Source: Dyella sp. C9
GTDB taxonomy: Bacteria > Pseudomonadota > Gammaproteobacteria > Xanthomonadales > Rhodanobacteraceae
Direction: 5' to 3'
Length of the DNA stretch: 64,000 nucleotides
NCBI RefSeq assembly: GCF_003332825.1
Contig: NZ_QIRF01000009.1
Location: 62,001 to 126,000 of the forward strand
Shown: in pieces, positions 40,809 to 49,951 of the stretch
Numbering within the stretch: the stretch's first letter is position 1
Layout: the number at the start of each line of letters is the position of its first letter
Translations under genes and position numbers: made by a program
Notes under the pieces: generated by a model
The model's database searches: none
What the model was told of the DNA's origin: nothing
The model's input: the letters and a program-made list of their open reading frames with translations, nothing else

Positions 40809-41357
40809 ATGCCGCCTGCGCCTGCCGCGGACTCCACCGACACGGACGACGTACGCGCGGCCGCGGCTGGTGACCGGCAAGCGTTCCAGCGGCTGTATCG
40901 ACTGCATGTGGATCGCGTCTACGGCGCGGTCTACCGCCTGGCCGGCTACGACCATGCCCGCGCCGAGGACCTCACCCAGGATGCCTTCGTGCGCGCCTGG
41001 CAGAAGCTTTCCGGCTTTCGCGGCGAAAGCGCCTTCGGCACCTGGCTGTACCGGCTCGCCGTCAACGTCGCGCTGATGGATATCCGTTCACGCGGTGCCG
41101 ATCCCGTCAACGTGATGGACGAGGACGACATCCCCGATCATGGTGAAACGCCGTTCTGCGCCGCCGAGCGCGACGAACTGGAACGCGCCATCGCCGGCCT
41201 GCCGCCGCGTGCACGCGCCGTGCTGGTGCTGCATGACATCGAAGGCTGGAGGCACGAGGAAATCGGCACCGAGCTGGGCATGGCCGTAGGCTCGTCGAAG
41301 GCACAGCTGCATCGCGCGCGTGGCCTGCTGCGCAAAGTTTTGGGAGAACGCTCATGA
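40809..41357 (+). CDS. ECF-type RNA polymerase sigma factor
   Basis: The 182-residue sigma-70 family protein has regions 2 and 4 only. Region 2: FQRLYRLHVDRVYGAVYRLA then RAEDLTQDAFVRAWQKLSGF and GTWLYRLAVNVALMDIRSR. Region 4: LPPRARAVLVLHDIEGWRHE then EIGTELGMAVGSSKAQLHRAR. It is coupled (ATGA at 41354-41357) to a single-pass membrane protein that is probably its anti-sigma factor, and then to a DUF4097 protein. ATG 40776 is an alternative upstream start. The inducing signal is unknown. Confidence 0.9.
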   Translation: MPPAPAADSTDTDDVRAAAAGDRQAFQRLYRLHVDRVYGAVYRLAGYDHARAEDLTQDAFVRAWQKLSGFRGESAFGTWLYRLAVNVALMDIRSRGADPVNVMDEDDIPDHGETPFCAAERDELERAIAGLPPRARAVLVLHDIEGWRHEEIGTELGMAVGSSKAQLHRARGLLRKVLGERS

Positions 41358-41800
41358 ACGAATTCGAATGGCTCCGCCAGACCCGCGCACTGCGCGAACC
41401 GGTGTCGCCGCGCCGGGACCTGTGGTCCGGCATCGATGCCGCGCTTGGCCAGGCGGCCAACGGGACCACCGCACCGGCACCACGCCGCGCATCGCATCGC
41501 CTGCAGGGCTGGCTGGTCGCGGCAAGTTTCGCGGGACTCTCGCTGTTTGCGGGCAGCCTGGCCGTGCACCTGCGCGAACAGCCCGTCAACGACCAGATGG
41601 CAGCAAGCACGACGGGCGCGGCCCGCTGGCACCCCGCCGACCCGCGCCTTGCCGGCGCCGCGGTGGAACTGGACGCAGCCAGCATGGAACTGCACCAGGC
41701 CATGGAACAGGCCCCGCACTCACCCGCGCTGCAACGCCTGCTTGAACGCACCCACAAGCAACAGACGCAACTGCAACAGATGGAACACCAGGCTGGTTGA
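41354..41800 (+). CDS. Putative membrane anti-sigma factor
   Basis: A 148-residue protein with a cytoplasmic N-terminus (about 1-47), one transmembrane helix (GWLVAASFAGLSLFAGSLAV, about 52-71) and a helical periplasmic tail rich in Gln/Glu. The N-terminal part lacks the zinc-binding HxxxCxxC of ZAS anti-sigma factors, so the call rests on topology and the four-base overlap with the ECF sigma gene. The motif SPRRDLWSGIDAAL near the N-terminus recurs in proteins of this position. It precedes the DUF4097 gene by 18 bp. Confidence 0.7.
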   Translation: MNEFEWLRQTRALREPVSPRRDLWSGIDAALGQAANGTTAPAPRRASHRLQGWLVAASFAGLSLFAGSLAVHLREQPVNDQMAASTTGAARWHPADPRLAGAAVELDAASMELHQAMEQAPHSPALQRLLERTHKQQTQLQQMEHQAG

Positions 41801-41818
41801 GTCCAGCGGAGCCTTCAC

Positions 41819-42721
41819 ATGAAAACCGCACGCATCATTCCACTCCTGCTCAGCCTGTCGATCGGCCAGGCCCTGGCCGACACGCCCATCAACCTCAGCC
41901 GCGACGCGGCGCCCAACGTGCACGTCAACATTGGCAACGTGAAGGGCTCGGTCACCATCACCGCCTGGGACCGCAACCAGGTGCAGGTGGCCGGCCGGCT
42001 TGGCGACGGCGCCAGGCCGCTGACCATCGATGGCAGCGCCAGCGACATGACCATCAAGGTGCAGTCCCAGGGCAAGTCCGGCTGGTTCAACTGGAACGCC
42101 GACACGTCCATGGGCGCGACCACCCTCGACGTCCGCGTGCCCAAGGGCGCCGCGCTGGACGTGGACGTGGTGAGCGCCCCGATCAGCATCGACGGCATCG
42201 ACGGCGGCAAGATCAAGGTCAACACCGTCAGCGGCCGGGCCCGGGTCAATGCACGCACCCCGCTGGCCGAGATCGACAGCGTCAGCGGCAGCATCGAACT
42301 GGCCGGCAGCGCCGATCGCGTCGAACTGCAGACGGTAAGCGGCGACATCCTTGCGCCCAACGTGGGCAGCGACGCCGAGCTGCAGACCGTGTCCGGTCGC
42401 ATCCGCGTCAACGGCGGGCCGTGGCGCAAGCTCAACCTGAGCACCGTCTCCGGCGACGTGCAGTTGTCCGGCGGGCTGGCCGCGGGGGGTACTTTCGATG
42501 TCGACAGCATGAGCGGCGACGTGCAGGTGCAGATGCCTTCCACTCTCTCGGCGGCCATCCACGCCAGCACCTTCAGCGGCGACCTACGCAGCGACTTCGG
42601 CGCGGTGTCGAAGGTGGAGCGCGGCCCCGGCAGCGAGCTGCGAGCGACAGCAGGCGCGGGCAACGGCAAGGTCAACATCGAAACCTTCAGCGGCGACCTG
42701 CGCATCCGCCAGCAGGACTGA
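41819..42721 (+). CDS. DUF4097 family secreted beta-repeat protein
   Basis: The 300-residue protein has a signal peptide (about 1-20) and a run of short beta repeats with recurrent SGD/SGR-type turns (INTVSGRARVN-like units: VNTVSGRARV, IDSVSGSIEL, LQTVSGDILA, LQTVSGRIRV, LSTVSGDVQL, VDSMSGDVQV, ASTFSGDLRS, IETFSGDLRI). This predicts a right-handed parallel beta-helix, about one turn per 18-25 residues. Function is unknown. As third gene after sigma and anti-sigma it is probably an envelope-stress effector or sensor. Confidence 0.8.
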   Translation: MKTARIIPLLLSLSIGQALADTPINLSRDAAPNVHVNIGNVKGSVTITAWDRNQVQVAGRLGDGARPLTIDGSASDMTIKVQSQGKSGWFNWNADTSMGATTLDVRVPKGAALDVDVVSAPISIDGIDGGKIKVNTVSGRARVNARTPLAEIDSVSGSIELAGSADRVELQTVSGDILAPNVGSDAELQTVSGRIRVNGGPWRKLNLSTVSGDVQLSGGLAAGGTFDVDSMSGDVQVQMPSTLSAAIHASTFSGDLRSDFGAVSKVERGPGSELRATAGAGNGKVNIETFSGDLRIRQQD

Positions 42722-42744
42722 AACCGACCTCAGGCACCAACGAA

Positions 42745-42767
42745 AACGCCGGGCGATGCCCGGCGTT
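42745..42767. terminator. Bidirectional terminator between DUF4097 and the convergent gene
   Basis: AACGCCGGGC-GAT-GCCCGGCGTT is a perfect 10-bp stem between two convergent genes. On the minus strand it is followed by TTTTC, so it best serves the gene ending at 42787. Confidence 0.75.
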
Positions 42768-42786
42768 CTGCTGTCTGGCGCAGCGC

Positions 42787-43707
42787 TTACAGATCCTGGT
42801 GATATTGCACGTAAGGCGTGCGGGACTGGTCGGGCTCGGGTCCCACCGGGGTATTCAGTCCATTGCCCGAGGTCCACACATTCTGCGCACCGATGCTCAG
42901 CTGGCCTTGCCATGGCAGGCGCCAGGTCACCCCGAGGTCGATACTGCTCCAGCGGCGGTCGGGGCTGTAACCACTACCCGGCAAGCCCGCTTCCGGCTGC
43001 ATGGTGCGGCCGACGATGCTGCCGCTCAGCGCGCCACGATCAACGCCGAAGCTCAACGCCTTCTGGTCGAGCGTGCTGATGCCCAGCAGATTGCCCGGCA
43101 ACAGCCGCACGCGCCCCACGCTGGCGCCAAGGTCGATGCCGCTCTTGTTGTCGAGCGCAAGCCGGCCGTTGGCATTGACCTGGGTGCTGCTGTCGAAGCC
43201 TGGCAAGCCGTTCACGCCAGGCATCGCGCCCGGCAGCAGGCGCGGCAGCGTGGCATTGTTGCCAGGCACGCTGTCGGTGCCGACGCTCAGGCCCACGCTG
43301 TAGCGACCCGCGTTGTAGGTGGCCCCCACTTCGCTGCCGACCACGCGTGGCGCCTGGTTGTTCGCCCAATTGTGCTCGGTGACCCCGACATGCGCCTGCA
43401 GGTTCGGGCCCATGCCGTATTGGATGGTGCTGGAAAGCACCGTGGCGGCATCGACGGCGCGGAACTGCAGTGGCGCATCGGCGCGCTGCGCGGCCGTGAG
43501 GCTGTCATCGTTGGCCTGCAAGGCAAGCCAATGGCCATCCGCCCCACGCCACAGCGGGACTGCGACACCAGGTGCCACCTGCGCAATCTCGTCGGGCTGC
43601 TGCAGGAGCATGCGACTGGCGGCGTCGTAGGAATCATTGGCCGCAGTCTGCCCTGCCGCGATAAACGGCATGCACAGCAATGGCAATGACAGCAACAGAC
43701 GACGCAT
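42787..43707 (-). CDS. Secreted beta-rich protein of unknown function (possible outer-membrane barrel)
   Basis: The 306-residue protein has a signal peptide (MRRLLLSLPLLCMPFIAAG). The mature chain shows alternating hydrophobic/polar strands (VGATYNAGRYSVGLSVGTDS, GIDLGASVGRVRL, SIDLGVTWRLPWQGQLSIGA) and ends YVQYHQDL, which suggests an outer-membrane beta-barrel or exported beta protein. I do not recognise a named family. Start ATG 43707 is the one that yields a signal peptide. It ends at the bidirectional terminator and its upstream region is shared with the GGDEF-EAL gene. Confidence 0.65.
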   Translation of the reverse strand: MRRLLLSLPLLCMPFIAAGQTAANDSYDAASRMLLQQPDEIAQVAPGVAVPLWRGADGHWLALQANDDSLTAAQRADAPLQFRAVDAATVLSSTIQYGMGPNLQAHVGVTEHNWANNQAPRVVGSEVGATYNAGRYSVGLSVGTDSVPGNNATLPRLLPGAMPGVNGLPGFDSSTQVNANGRLALDNKSGIDLGASVGRVRLLPGNLLGISTLDQKALSFGVDRGALSGSIVGRTMQPEAGLPGSGYSPDRRWSSIDLGVTWRLPWQGQLSIGAQNVWTSGNGLNTPVGPEPDQSRTPYVQYHQDL

Positions 43708-43965
43708 GTACGCGAAAACCCCCGCGGTACGTGAGCAGGAAAGGTCGCCCCCTCCCAGAGACGATTGCGGTTCACGATACCACGTTTTACTTTTTACTAA
43801 CACCCTGGCCACGTCCCAAAATCGGTGTCCAGGACCCTGGAATCACATTTTTTTGACATCCCGAAAGGCCAAGGGTTCCCTCTTCAGTGAATCGGCCAGC
43901 GACAAAGCTGAACGGAGGCGCTATATAGTCCGCCTTGTCGACAACGCACGGATCCGCTGCGACCG

Positions 43966-46863
43966 ATGACCTCGCCGTTTACCAGCAGTACGCCAGCGCC
44001 CTGGCCTGCAGGCAGCAACGTTGCTGCCCTGCACGCCGCCGTGGAACGCCTGTTCCGCGCGACGGATGCTGCCAGCGTGTTGGAGATCTGCGAGGGCATG
44101 CTGGTCGAGCTGGGCGTGCGCGGGCGCCTGCACTGGCGGTTGCTGGGCGATCCTCCGCCCGCGCACGGGGAGCGCTGCCTGGATCTCGCCGAGGATCCGC
44201 AGGGCCTGCGCTCGCTGGTGCTGGAACTGGCGGAGCTGGCGATACCGGCCAATGTGCAGGATCACCTGGCCTGGCTGGGCCGCCTGGCGGCCACGCGCCT
44301 GCGCCAGCTGGCGGAGACCTCCCGCCTGTACGAGGCGATCTCGCGCCTGGCGCTGGCCGAACGCCTGCAGCGCGCGCTCTACGCCATCGCCGACCAGGCG
44401 AGCGCCGAGCACAACATGACCGAGATGATGCATCAGCTGCACGCCATCCTTGGCAGCCTGATGTACGCCGAGAACTTCTACATCGCGCTGTACGACGCCG
44501 CCACCGACACGGTGCGCTTCCCGTACTACGTCGACACCATGGACAAGGACCCACCGCTGCCCGACGCGGCGGTGCCGCTGCAGGAGATGCGCCACAGCCT
44601 CACCTGGAACCTGCTGCAGTGCGGTCAGGCCATCATGGGCTCGGTGGCCGAGCTCACCGAGCAGTTCAAGGGCCGTTTCGTGCTGATGGGCCCCATCTGC
44701 GAGCACTGGCTGGGCGTGCCGCTGCTCCGCGACGGTCGCGTGGTGGGCGGCATCGTGATGCAGAGCTATCGCGAGGACACCCACTACACGCAGCATGATC
44801 GCGAGCTGCTCAGCTACGTGGCCAAGCACGTGCAGACCGCGCTGGAACGGCGCGAGGCGCACGAGGAGCTGGAGCGTCGCGTATCCAGCCGCACCGCGGC
44901 CCTGCGCGAGGCCAACCGCGTGCTGCGCCAGCAGGTGCTGCAGCGCCAGCGTGGCGAGCGCCTGCAGGCGGCGCTGTTCCGCATCGCCGAGCTGGCCAAT
45001 GCCTCGGAGAGCCTGGACAACTTCTACGCCGCGGTGCATCGCGTGATCGGCGGCCTGCTGTACGCGCGGAACTTCTACATCGCGCTGCTCGACGAAGAGC
45101 AAAAGACGCTGAGCTTTCCCTATTCCGTCGACGAGTTCGACACCGTGCGCCTTCCGCGTGCGCATGGCCGCGGCGTCACCGAATACGTGCTGCGCCATGG
45201 CAAGCCGCTGCTGGCCGACCCGGAGGAGTTCGAACGCCTGCAGGGCCAGGGCGAGCTGACCCACCGCGGCTCACGCTCGGTCTGCTGGCTGGGCGTGCCA
45301 CTGATCTGGGGCGACCGCGCCATGGGCGTACTGGCCGTGCAGAGCTATTCGCCCGAGCACACCTACGACGTGCGCGACCAGGAGCTGCTGACCTTCGTGG
45401 GTTACCACGTGGCCAATGCACTGCAGCGCAAGCACACCACCGAATCGTTGAAGCAGGCTTACGCCAGCCTGGAGCGCCGCGTCACCGAGCGTACCCGCGC
45501 GCTGGCCCTGGCCAACCGCGACCTGCGCGAGCAGATCGCCGAGCGCGAGCGCGTCGAGCGCCGCCTGAAGTACGAAACCCTGCACGACTCGCTCACTGGC
45601 CTGCCCAACCGCACGCTGCTGCTGCAGCGGCTGGAGCAGGCCCTGCAGCGCTACCACGGCGACACGCAGGAACTGTTCGCCGTGTTGTTCATCGACCTGG
45701 ACCGCTTCAAGGTCATCAATGACTCGGTGGGCCATCTGGTCGGCGATGACCTGCTGTTCCAGGTCGGCGGCCGCATCCGCGCCTGCCTGAAGACGCGCGA
45801 CGTGGTGGCGCGCCTGGGCGGCGACGAGTTCGCCGTGCTGGCCGAGGGCATCACCGACCCCAAGATGGCGCTGCTGATCGCGGAGCGCATCATCGACGAG
45901 CTGCAAACGCCGTTCCGCCTGGGCGCCAAGGAGATCTTCACCTCCGCATCCATCGGCATCGCCTTGCCCAGCCCGCACTACCAACGTCCGGAAGAACTGC
46001 TGCGCGATGCCGATGCGGCGATGTATCGCGCCAAGGACGAGGGCCGCCATCGCGCCGCGGTATTCGACGACCGCCTGCGCCGCGAGGCGCTGTCGCTGCT
46101 GGAAATGGAAGGCGACCTGCGCCGCGCACTGGGTCGCAACGAGTTCGTGCCCTTCTACCAGCCCATCGTCGCGCTGCAGACCGGCCGCACCGTGGGCTAC
46201 GAGGCGCTGCTGCGCTGGCGCCACCCGGACCGCGGCCTGTTGACGCCGGCCGACTTCCTGGCGGTGGCCGAGGAAAGCGGGTGTGCCGAGAGCATCGACT
46301 GGCAGCTCTTCGACCAGGTCTGCGCCCAGGCCGAGGCCCTGGCCGGCGGCGACGGTTTCGTCAGCATCAACGTGTCCGGCCGCCATTTCCGCCAGCCCGA
46401 TCTGGACAAGCGCCTGCTCGACCTGATCGAAGCGCATCGCCTCCCCGCCCGCTGCCTGCGCATCGAAGTGACCGAGCGCGCGCTGCTGGAGAACGCGATC
46501 CAGGTGAAGCGGATGCTCGACAACCTGCGCACGCACGGGGTCAGCATTGCCCTGGACGATTTCGGCACGGGCTATTCGTCGCTGAGCTATCTGCACCAGT
46601 ACCCGATCGAGACGCTGAAGATCGACCGCTCCTTCATCGTGGAGCTGCCGCGCGAGGGCGGCCACGGCGCAGCCGTGGTGCGGGCGATCCAGGCCCTGGC
46701 CAATTCACTGCAGATGCAGGTGATCGCCGAAGGCATCGAGGACGAGGAGCAGCGCCAGGCCCTGCTGCGCATCGGCTGCCGCTACGGGCAGGGTTTCCTG
46801 TTCGCCACGCCGAAGATGGCCGAGGTTTGGCTGCAGCGCGAGCATCACTTCGCGCTGCCCTAG
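43966..46863 (+). CDS. GAF-GAF-GGDEF-EAL cyclic-di-GMP protein
   Basis: The 965-residue cytoplasmic protein has a variable N-terminal segment (1-about 140), a first GAF-like domain (about 145-300), a coiled linker (ERRVSSRTAALREANRVLRQ), a second GAF (about 335-490), a second near-identical linker type, GGDEF (motif at 618-622) and EAL. The GGDEF active site is intact, but the RxxD inhibition site reads KTRD. The EAL domain keeps YEALLR (Glu746), INVSG, EVTE, LDDFGTGYSSL, LKIDRSF and AEGIED, so phosphodiesterase activity is likely. Whether net output is synthesis or degradation cannot be read from sequence. There is no membrane segment. Confidence 0.92.
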   Translation: MTSPFTSSTPAPWPAGSNVAALHAAVERLFRATDAASVLEICEGMLVELGVRGRLHWRLLGDPPPAHGERCLDLAEDPQGLRSLVLELAELAIPANVQDHLAWLGRLAATRLRQLAETSRLYEAISRLALAERLQRALYAIADQASAEHNMTEMMHQLHAILGSLMYAENFYIALYDAATDTVRFPYYVDTMDKDPPLPDAAVPLQEMRHSLTWNLLQCGQAIMGSVAELTEQFKGRFVLMGPICEHWLGVPLLRDGRVVGGIVMQSYREDTHYTQHDRELLSYVAKHVQTALERREAHEELERRVSSRTAALREANRVLRQQVLQRQRGERLQAALFRIAELANASESLDNFYAAVHRVIGGLLYARNFYIALLDEEQKTLSFPYSVDEFDTVRLPRAHGRGVTEYVLRHGKPLLADPEEFERLQGQGELTHRGSRSVCWLGVPLIWGDRAMGVLAVQSYSPEHTYDVRDQELLTFVGYHVANALQRKHTTESLKQAYASLERRVTERTRALALANRDLREQIAERERVERRLKYETLHDSLTGLPNRTLLLQRLEQALQRYHGDTQELFAVLFIDLDRFKVINDSVGHLVGDDLLFQVGGRIRACLKTRDVVARLGGDEFAVLAEGITDPKMALLIAERIIDELQTPFRLGAKEIFTSASIGIALPSPHYQRPEELLRDADAAMYRAKDEGRHRAAVFDDRLRREALSLLEMEGDLRRALGRNEFVPFYQPIVALQTGRTVGYEALLRWRHPDRGLLTPADFLAVAEESGCAESIDWQLFDQVCAQAEALAGGDGFVSINVSGRHFRQPDLDKRLLDLIEAHRLPARCLRIEVTERALLENAIQVKRMLDNLRTHGVSIALDDFGTGYSSLSYLHQYPIETLKIDRSFIVELPREGGHGAAVVRAIQALANSLQMQVIAEGIEDEEQRQALLRIGCRYGQGFLFATPKMAEVWLQREHHFALP

Positions 46864-46916
46864 TCCATTCCCGGCCCCGCCGGCAGGTAGGCTCCCACAC
46901 AGAGGGAAACCAAAGA

Positions 46917-46940
46917 AAACGGGCCGCAAGCGGCCCGTTT
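46917..46940. terminator. Bidirectional terminator between the GGDEF-EAL gene and hslO
   Basis: AAACGGGCCGC-AA-GCGGCCCGTTT is a perfect stem with A-run upstream and T-run downstream, between convergent genes. Confidence 0.85.
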
Positions 46941-46961
46941 CTGCATGCCGAGGCAGCCGGA

Positions 46962-47861
46962 CTATTGCGCCGTCGTCGGCGCGCTGGCTTGCGGACTCGC
47001 GCTAAGCAGGTGCTCGGCGTCGATGCGGTCGAAGGTGTAACGCTGCGCGCAGAACTCGCAGATCACCTCGATCTCGCCGTCGCGAGCCTCCAGCGCCGCC
47101 TCCACTTCGTTACGCCCCAGCGAACGCAGCACGTTCTCCACGCGTTCGCGCGTGCAGCTGCAGCCGAACGACAGCGGGCGCGGCTCGAACAGGCGCACCG
47201 ACTCCTCATGGTACAGGCGGTACAGCAACTGCTCCGGCGGCGTGGCCAGCAGTTCCTCCTTGCCCAGCGTGGCGGTGAGATGCTGGATGCGGGTCCAGGC
47301 GTCCTCGTCTTCCACGGCATCGTGGCCACCTTCGTCAGGCAGCTTCTGCAGCATCAGGCCAACCGCATGCTCGCCATCGGCCGCCAGCAGGATGCGCGCC
47401 GGCAACTGCTCGGACTGGCCAAAATAGTTCTCCAGCGCGGACGCCAGGTCCGGATGCTGCAGGTCGACCAGGCCCTGGTAACGCTGGCCACGCTCGGCGT
47501 GGCCGATGGTGATAGCCATGATGGCGTTGGGCATCTCGGCCAGGTTGAGCGTCTCCGGCAGCGGGTCCGACCAGCGCGCGAGGCCGCGCAGGCGCCCCTG
47601 GTCGGTGCACTCGGCGAACAGCAGCCGCAGCGGACCGACGCTCTTGAGCTCCACCGAGAGCGCGCCCTCCAGCTTGATGTTACCGGTCAGCAATGCGCTG
47701 GCGGCCAAGGTCTGGCCCAGCACCGAACGCAGAATGCCTGGATAGGCCGAACGCCCGGCGACCTCGCGCCAGGCCGGGCCGAGCCGGACCAGCACGCCGC
47801 GCACGCCGGCGCGTTCGAGCATGAAGCGGTGCAGCACATCTTCAACAAGCACGGTTTCCAC
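46962..47861 (-). CDS. hslO: Redox-regulated molecular chaperone Hsp33
   Basis: Oxidation-activated holdase. The 299-residue protein has the C-terminal zinc centre: CSC at Cys234/Cys236 and CEFC at Cys268/Cys271, the four cysteines that bind zinc when reduced and form disulfides under oxidative stress. The N-terminal domain has family motifs (GILRSVLGQTLAASALLTGN; LLFAECTDQGRLRGLARW). The start is a GTG at 47861 with GAGGT eight bases upstream. It is divergent from mtgA. Confidence 0.94.
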   Translation of the reverse strand: METVLVEDVLHRFMLERAGVRGVLVRLGPAWREVAGRSAYPGILRSVLGQTLAASALLTGNIKLEGALSVELKSVGPLRLLFAECTDQGRLRGLARWSDPLPETLNLAEMPNAIMAITIGHAERGQRYQGLVDLQHPDLASALENYFGQSEQLPARILLAADGEHAVGLMLQKLPDEGGHDAVEDEDAWTRIQHLTATLGKEELLATPPEQLLYRLYHEESVRLFEPRPLSFGCSCTRERVENVLRSLGRNEVEAALEARDGEIEVICEFCAQRYTFDRIDAEHLLSASPQASAPTTAQ

Positions 47862-47979
47862 GGATCGGACCTCTCAAGAGCAATTACCTCATATGGGGTC
47901 GTCCTCGCCGGGGCTCAACGACCAGCGTCCGGACAGGTGGGCGACCCTATACTGCCGCCATCCCCGTCCAAGCGCCGCC

Positions 47980-48720
47980 ATGACCACCCCCCGCCCGCCG
48001 TTCGTCCGACTGCTTCGCCTGTTCATCCTGCTCGCGGTTTCCTGGCTGGTCCTGACCTGGCTGGCGGTGCTGGTGCTGCGTTTCGTACCGCCGGTGACCT
48101 CGGCGGTGATGGTGGAGCGCAGGATCGGTGCGCTGCTCCACGGCGAGAAGGACTTCCACCTGCAGCATCGCTGGGTGCCGTGGGAACAGGTTTCGCCCTT
48201 CGTGCCGCTGGCGATGGTGGCCGGTGAGGACCAGAAATTCCCGTTCCACCACGGTTTCGACTTCGATTCGATCCACAACGCGATGGATGCCGCCGATGAG
48301 GGCAAGCGTCTGCGCGGCGCCAGCACCCTCAGCCAGCAGACGGCCAAGAACCTGTTCCTGTGGAACGGCCGTAGCTTCGTGCGGAAAGGGCTGGAAGCCT
48401 ATTTCACCGTGCTGATCGAACTGACCTGGCCCAAGCAGCGCATCCTCGAGGTCTACATGAACATCGCGGAACTGGGCGACGGCATCTATGGCGTCGGTGC
48501 AGCCAGCGACGCGTTCTTCCACGTACCGCCGTACCGCCTGAGCGCGCCGCAGGCCGCGCGCCTGGCAGCCGTCCTGCCCAGCCCCCGCCGATTCCACGCC
48601 GACCACCCCAGCGCCTACGTGGAGAGCCGCGCCAACTGGATCCTGCGGCAAATGTCCCAGCTGGGCGGACCGGCCTACCTGCAAAGCCACACACCGCCAC
48701 GCGACACAGTGCGACGCTGA
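47980..48720 (+). CDS. mtgA: Monofunctional peptidoglycan glycosyltransferase
   Basis: A GT51 enzyme that polymerises lipid II glycan strands. The 246-residue protein has one N-terminal transmembrane helix (about 12-35) and then the catalytic domain: Glu83 in AGEDQKFPFHHGFD, GASTLSQQTAKNLFLW and the second glutamate region LELTWPKQRILEVYMN-type segment (IELTWPKQRILEVYMNIAEL). There is no transpeptidase domain. ATG 47980 is chosen because the membrane anchor follows immediately. It is divergent from hslO across 118 bp. Confidence 0.94.
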   Translation: MTTPRPPFVRLLRLFILLAVSWLVLTWLAVLVLRFVPPVTSAVMVERRIGALLHGEKDFHLQHRWVPWEQVSPFVPLAMVAGEDQKFPFHHGFDFDSIHNAMDAADEGKRLRGASTLSQQTAKNLFLWNGRSFVRKGLEAYFTVLIELTWPKQRILEVYMNIAELGDGIYGVGAASDAFFHVPPYRLSAPQAARLAAVLPSPRRFHADHPSAYVESRANWILRQMSQLGGPAYLQSHTPPRDTVRR

Positions 48721-48784
48721 TCCTCGCGGCGTCGCGGCCCATGCACTAGCATGCGGCGACCTTCCGGGGAAACAACTGCTGCCC

Positions 48785-49726
48785 ATGCCTCGCCTGACCG
48801 TCGTCGTGCCTGCCTACAACGAAGTTGCGGTGCTGGAGACCTTCCACGCCCGGCTTACCCAGGTCATGGGCCCCCTGCCATTGGAATGGAACGTGCTGTA
48901 CGTCGATGACGGCAGCCGCGACGCCACCTGGGCACTGATCGAGGAACTGGTGGCGCGCGATCCGCGCACCACGGCGCTCAAGCTCTCGCGCAATTTCGGC
49001 AAGGAGGCCGCCCTCACCGCGGGGCTCGACCATGTCGACGCCGATGCCGCCGTGGTGATCGACGCCGACCTGCAGGATCCGCCCGAACTGATCCCCACCC
49101 TGATCGAGCGATGGCAGGAGGGATTCGACGTGGTCTACGCGACGCGCACTGCGCGCGCCGGCGAGACGCGCCTCAAGCGCCTCACGGCCGCCCTGTTCTA
49201 CCGCAGCATGGAGCAGCTTTCCGACACCCGCGTGCCGCGCGATACTGGTGACTTCCGCCTGCTTTCCCGCCGCGCGCTTGACGCCCTGCGTCAGCTGCGC
49301 GAGCGCCAGCGCTTCATGAAGGGCCTGTTCACCTGGATCGGCTACCGCCAGACCGCCGTCTACTACCTGCGTGAGCCACGCCAGGCGGGCACCACCAAGT
49401 GGAATTACTGGCGCCTGATCAACCTGGCCATCGAGGGCATCACCTCGTTCTCCAATGCGCCCCTGAAGCTGGCCACCTGGATCGGCATCCTGTCATCCAT
49501 CGCGGCTTTCCTGTTCGCCTTGTGGACTTTCGGCAAGGCCATCGTGTTCGGCAACCCGGTGCACGGTTACCCCTCGCTGATGGTGGTGATCCTGTTCCTC
49601 GGCGGCATCCAGCTGCTGGCCCTGGGCGTGATCGGCGAGTACCTCGGGCGCAGCTACACCGAAAGCAAGCAGCGGCCGCTGTATTTCGTCGAGGAGCAGC
49701 GGCCGCCTCGCCCCAGGGCGCCGTAA
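48785..49726 (+). CDS. Family 2 glycosyltransferase (bactoprenol-linked sugar transferase type)
   Basis: The 313-residue protein has a DPM1/GtrB/ArnC-like architecture: GT-A domain with VVVPAYNEVAVLE, YVDDGSRDATW, metal-binding region VIDADLQDPPELIP and a C-terminal part with two transmembrane helices (about 228-250 and 262-290). Enzymes of this type charge undecaprenyl phosphate with a sugar on the cytoplasmic face for later transfer to LPS, teichoic or O-antigen structures. The sugar is not identified; no flippase or Arn genes are adjacent. It follows mtgA by 64 bp on the same strand. Confidence 0.87.
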   Translation: MPRLTVVVPAYNEVAVLETFHARLTQVMGPLPLEWNVLYVDDGSRDATWALIEELVARDPRTTALKLSRNFGKEAALTAGLDHVDADAAVVIDADLQDPPELIPTLIERWQEGFDVVYATRTARAGETRLKRLTAALFYRSMEQLSDTRVPRDTGDFRLLSRRALDALRQLRERQRFMKGLFTWIGYRQTAVYYLREPRQAGTTKWNYWRLINLAIEGITSFSNAPLKLATWIGILSSIAAFLFALWTFGKAIVFGNPVHGYPSLMVVILFLGGIQLLALGVIGEYLGRSYTESKQRPLYFVEEQRPPRPRAP

Positions 49727-49951
49727 AGCCGGTTCAAAATCCCGTTCTACCGCCGCATGCCATGCAGGCTCGTGGTTGTCGTTCCGGCGAAGGCCGTGAT
49801 GACTGCTTCGTCCGACGCGGCTTCTCGACGATTTTGAACAAGCCCCGGACCCGGATCATCGCAGCGCTTCACATCCGCCCAACACTGTGCGCGCGTGGCG
49901 GCGCTAGACTTCGGCCATGTGGCCGGTTCGCGGCCCCTGGGAGGTTCAAGC

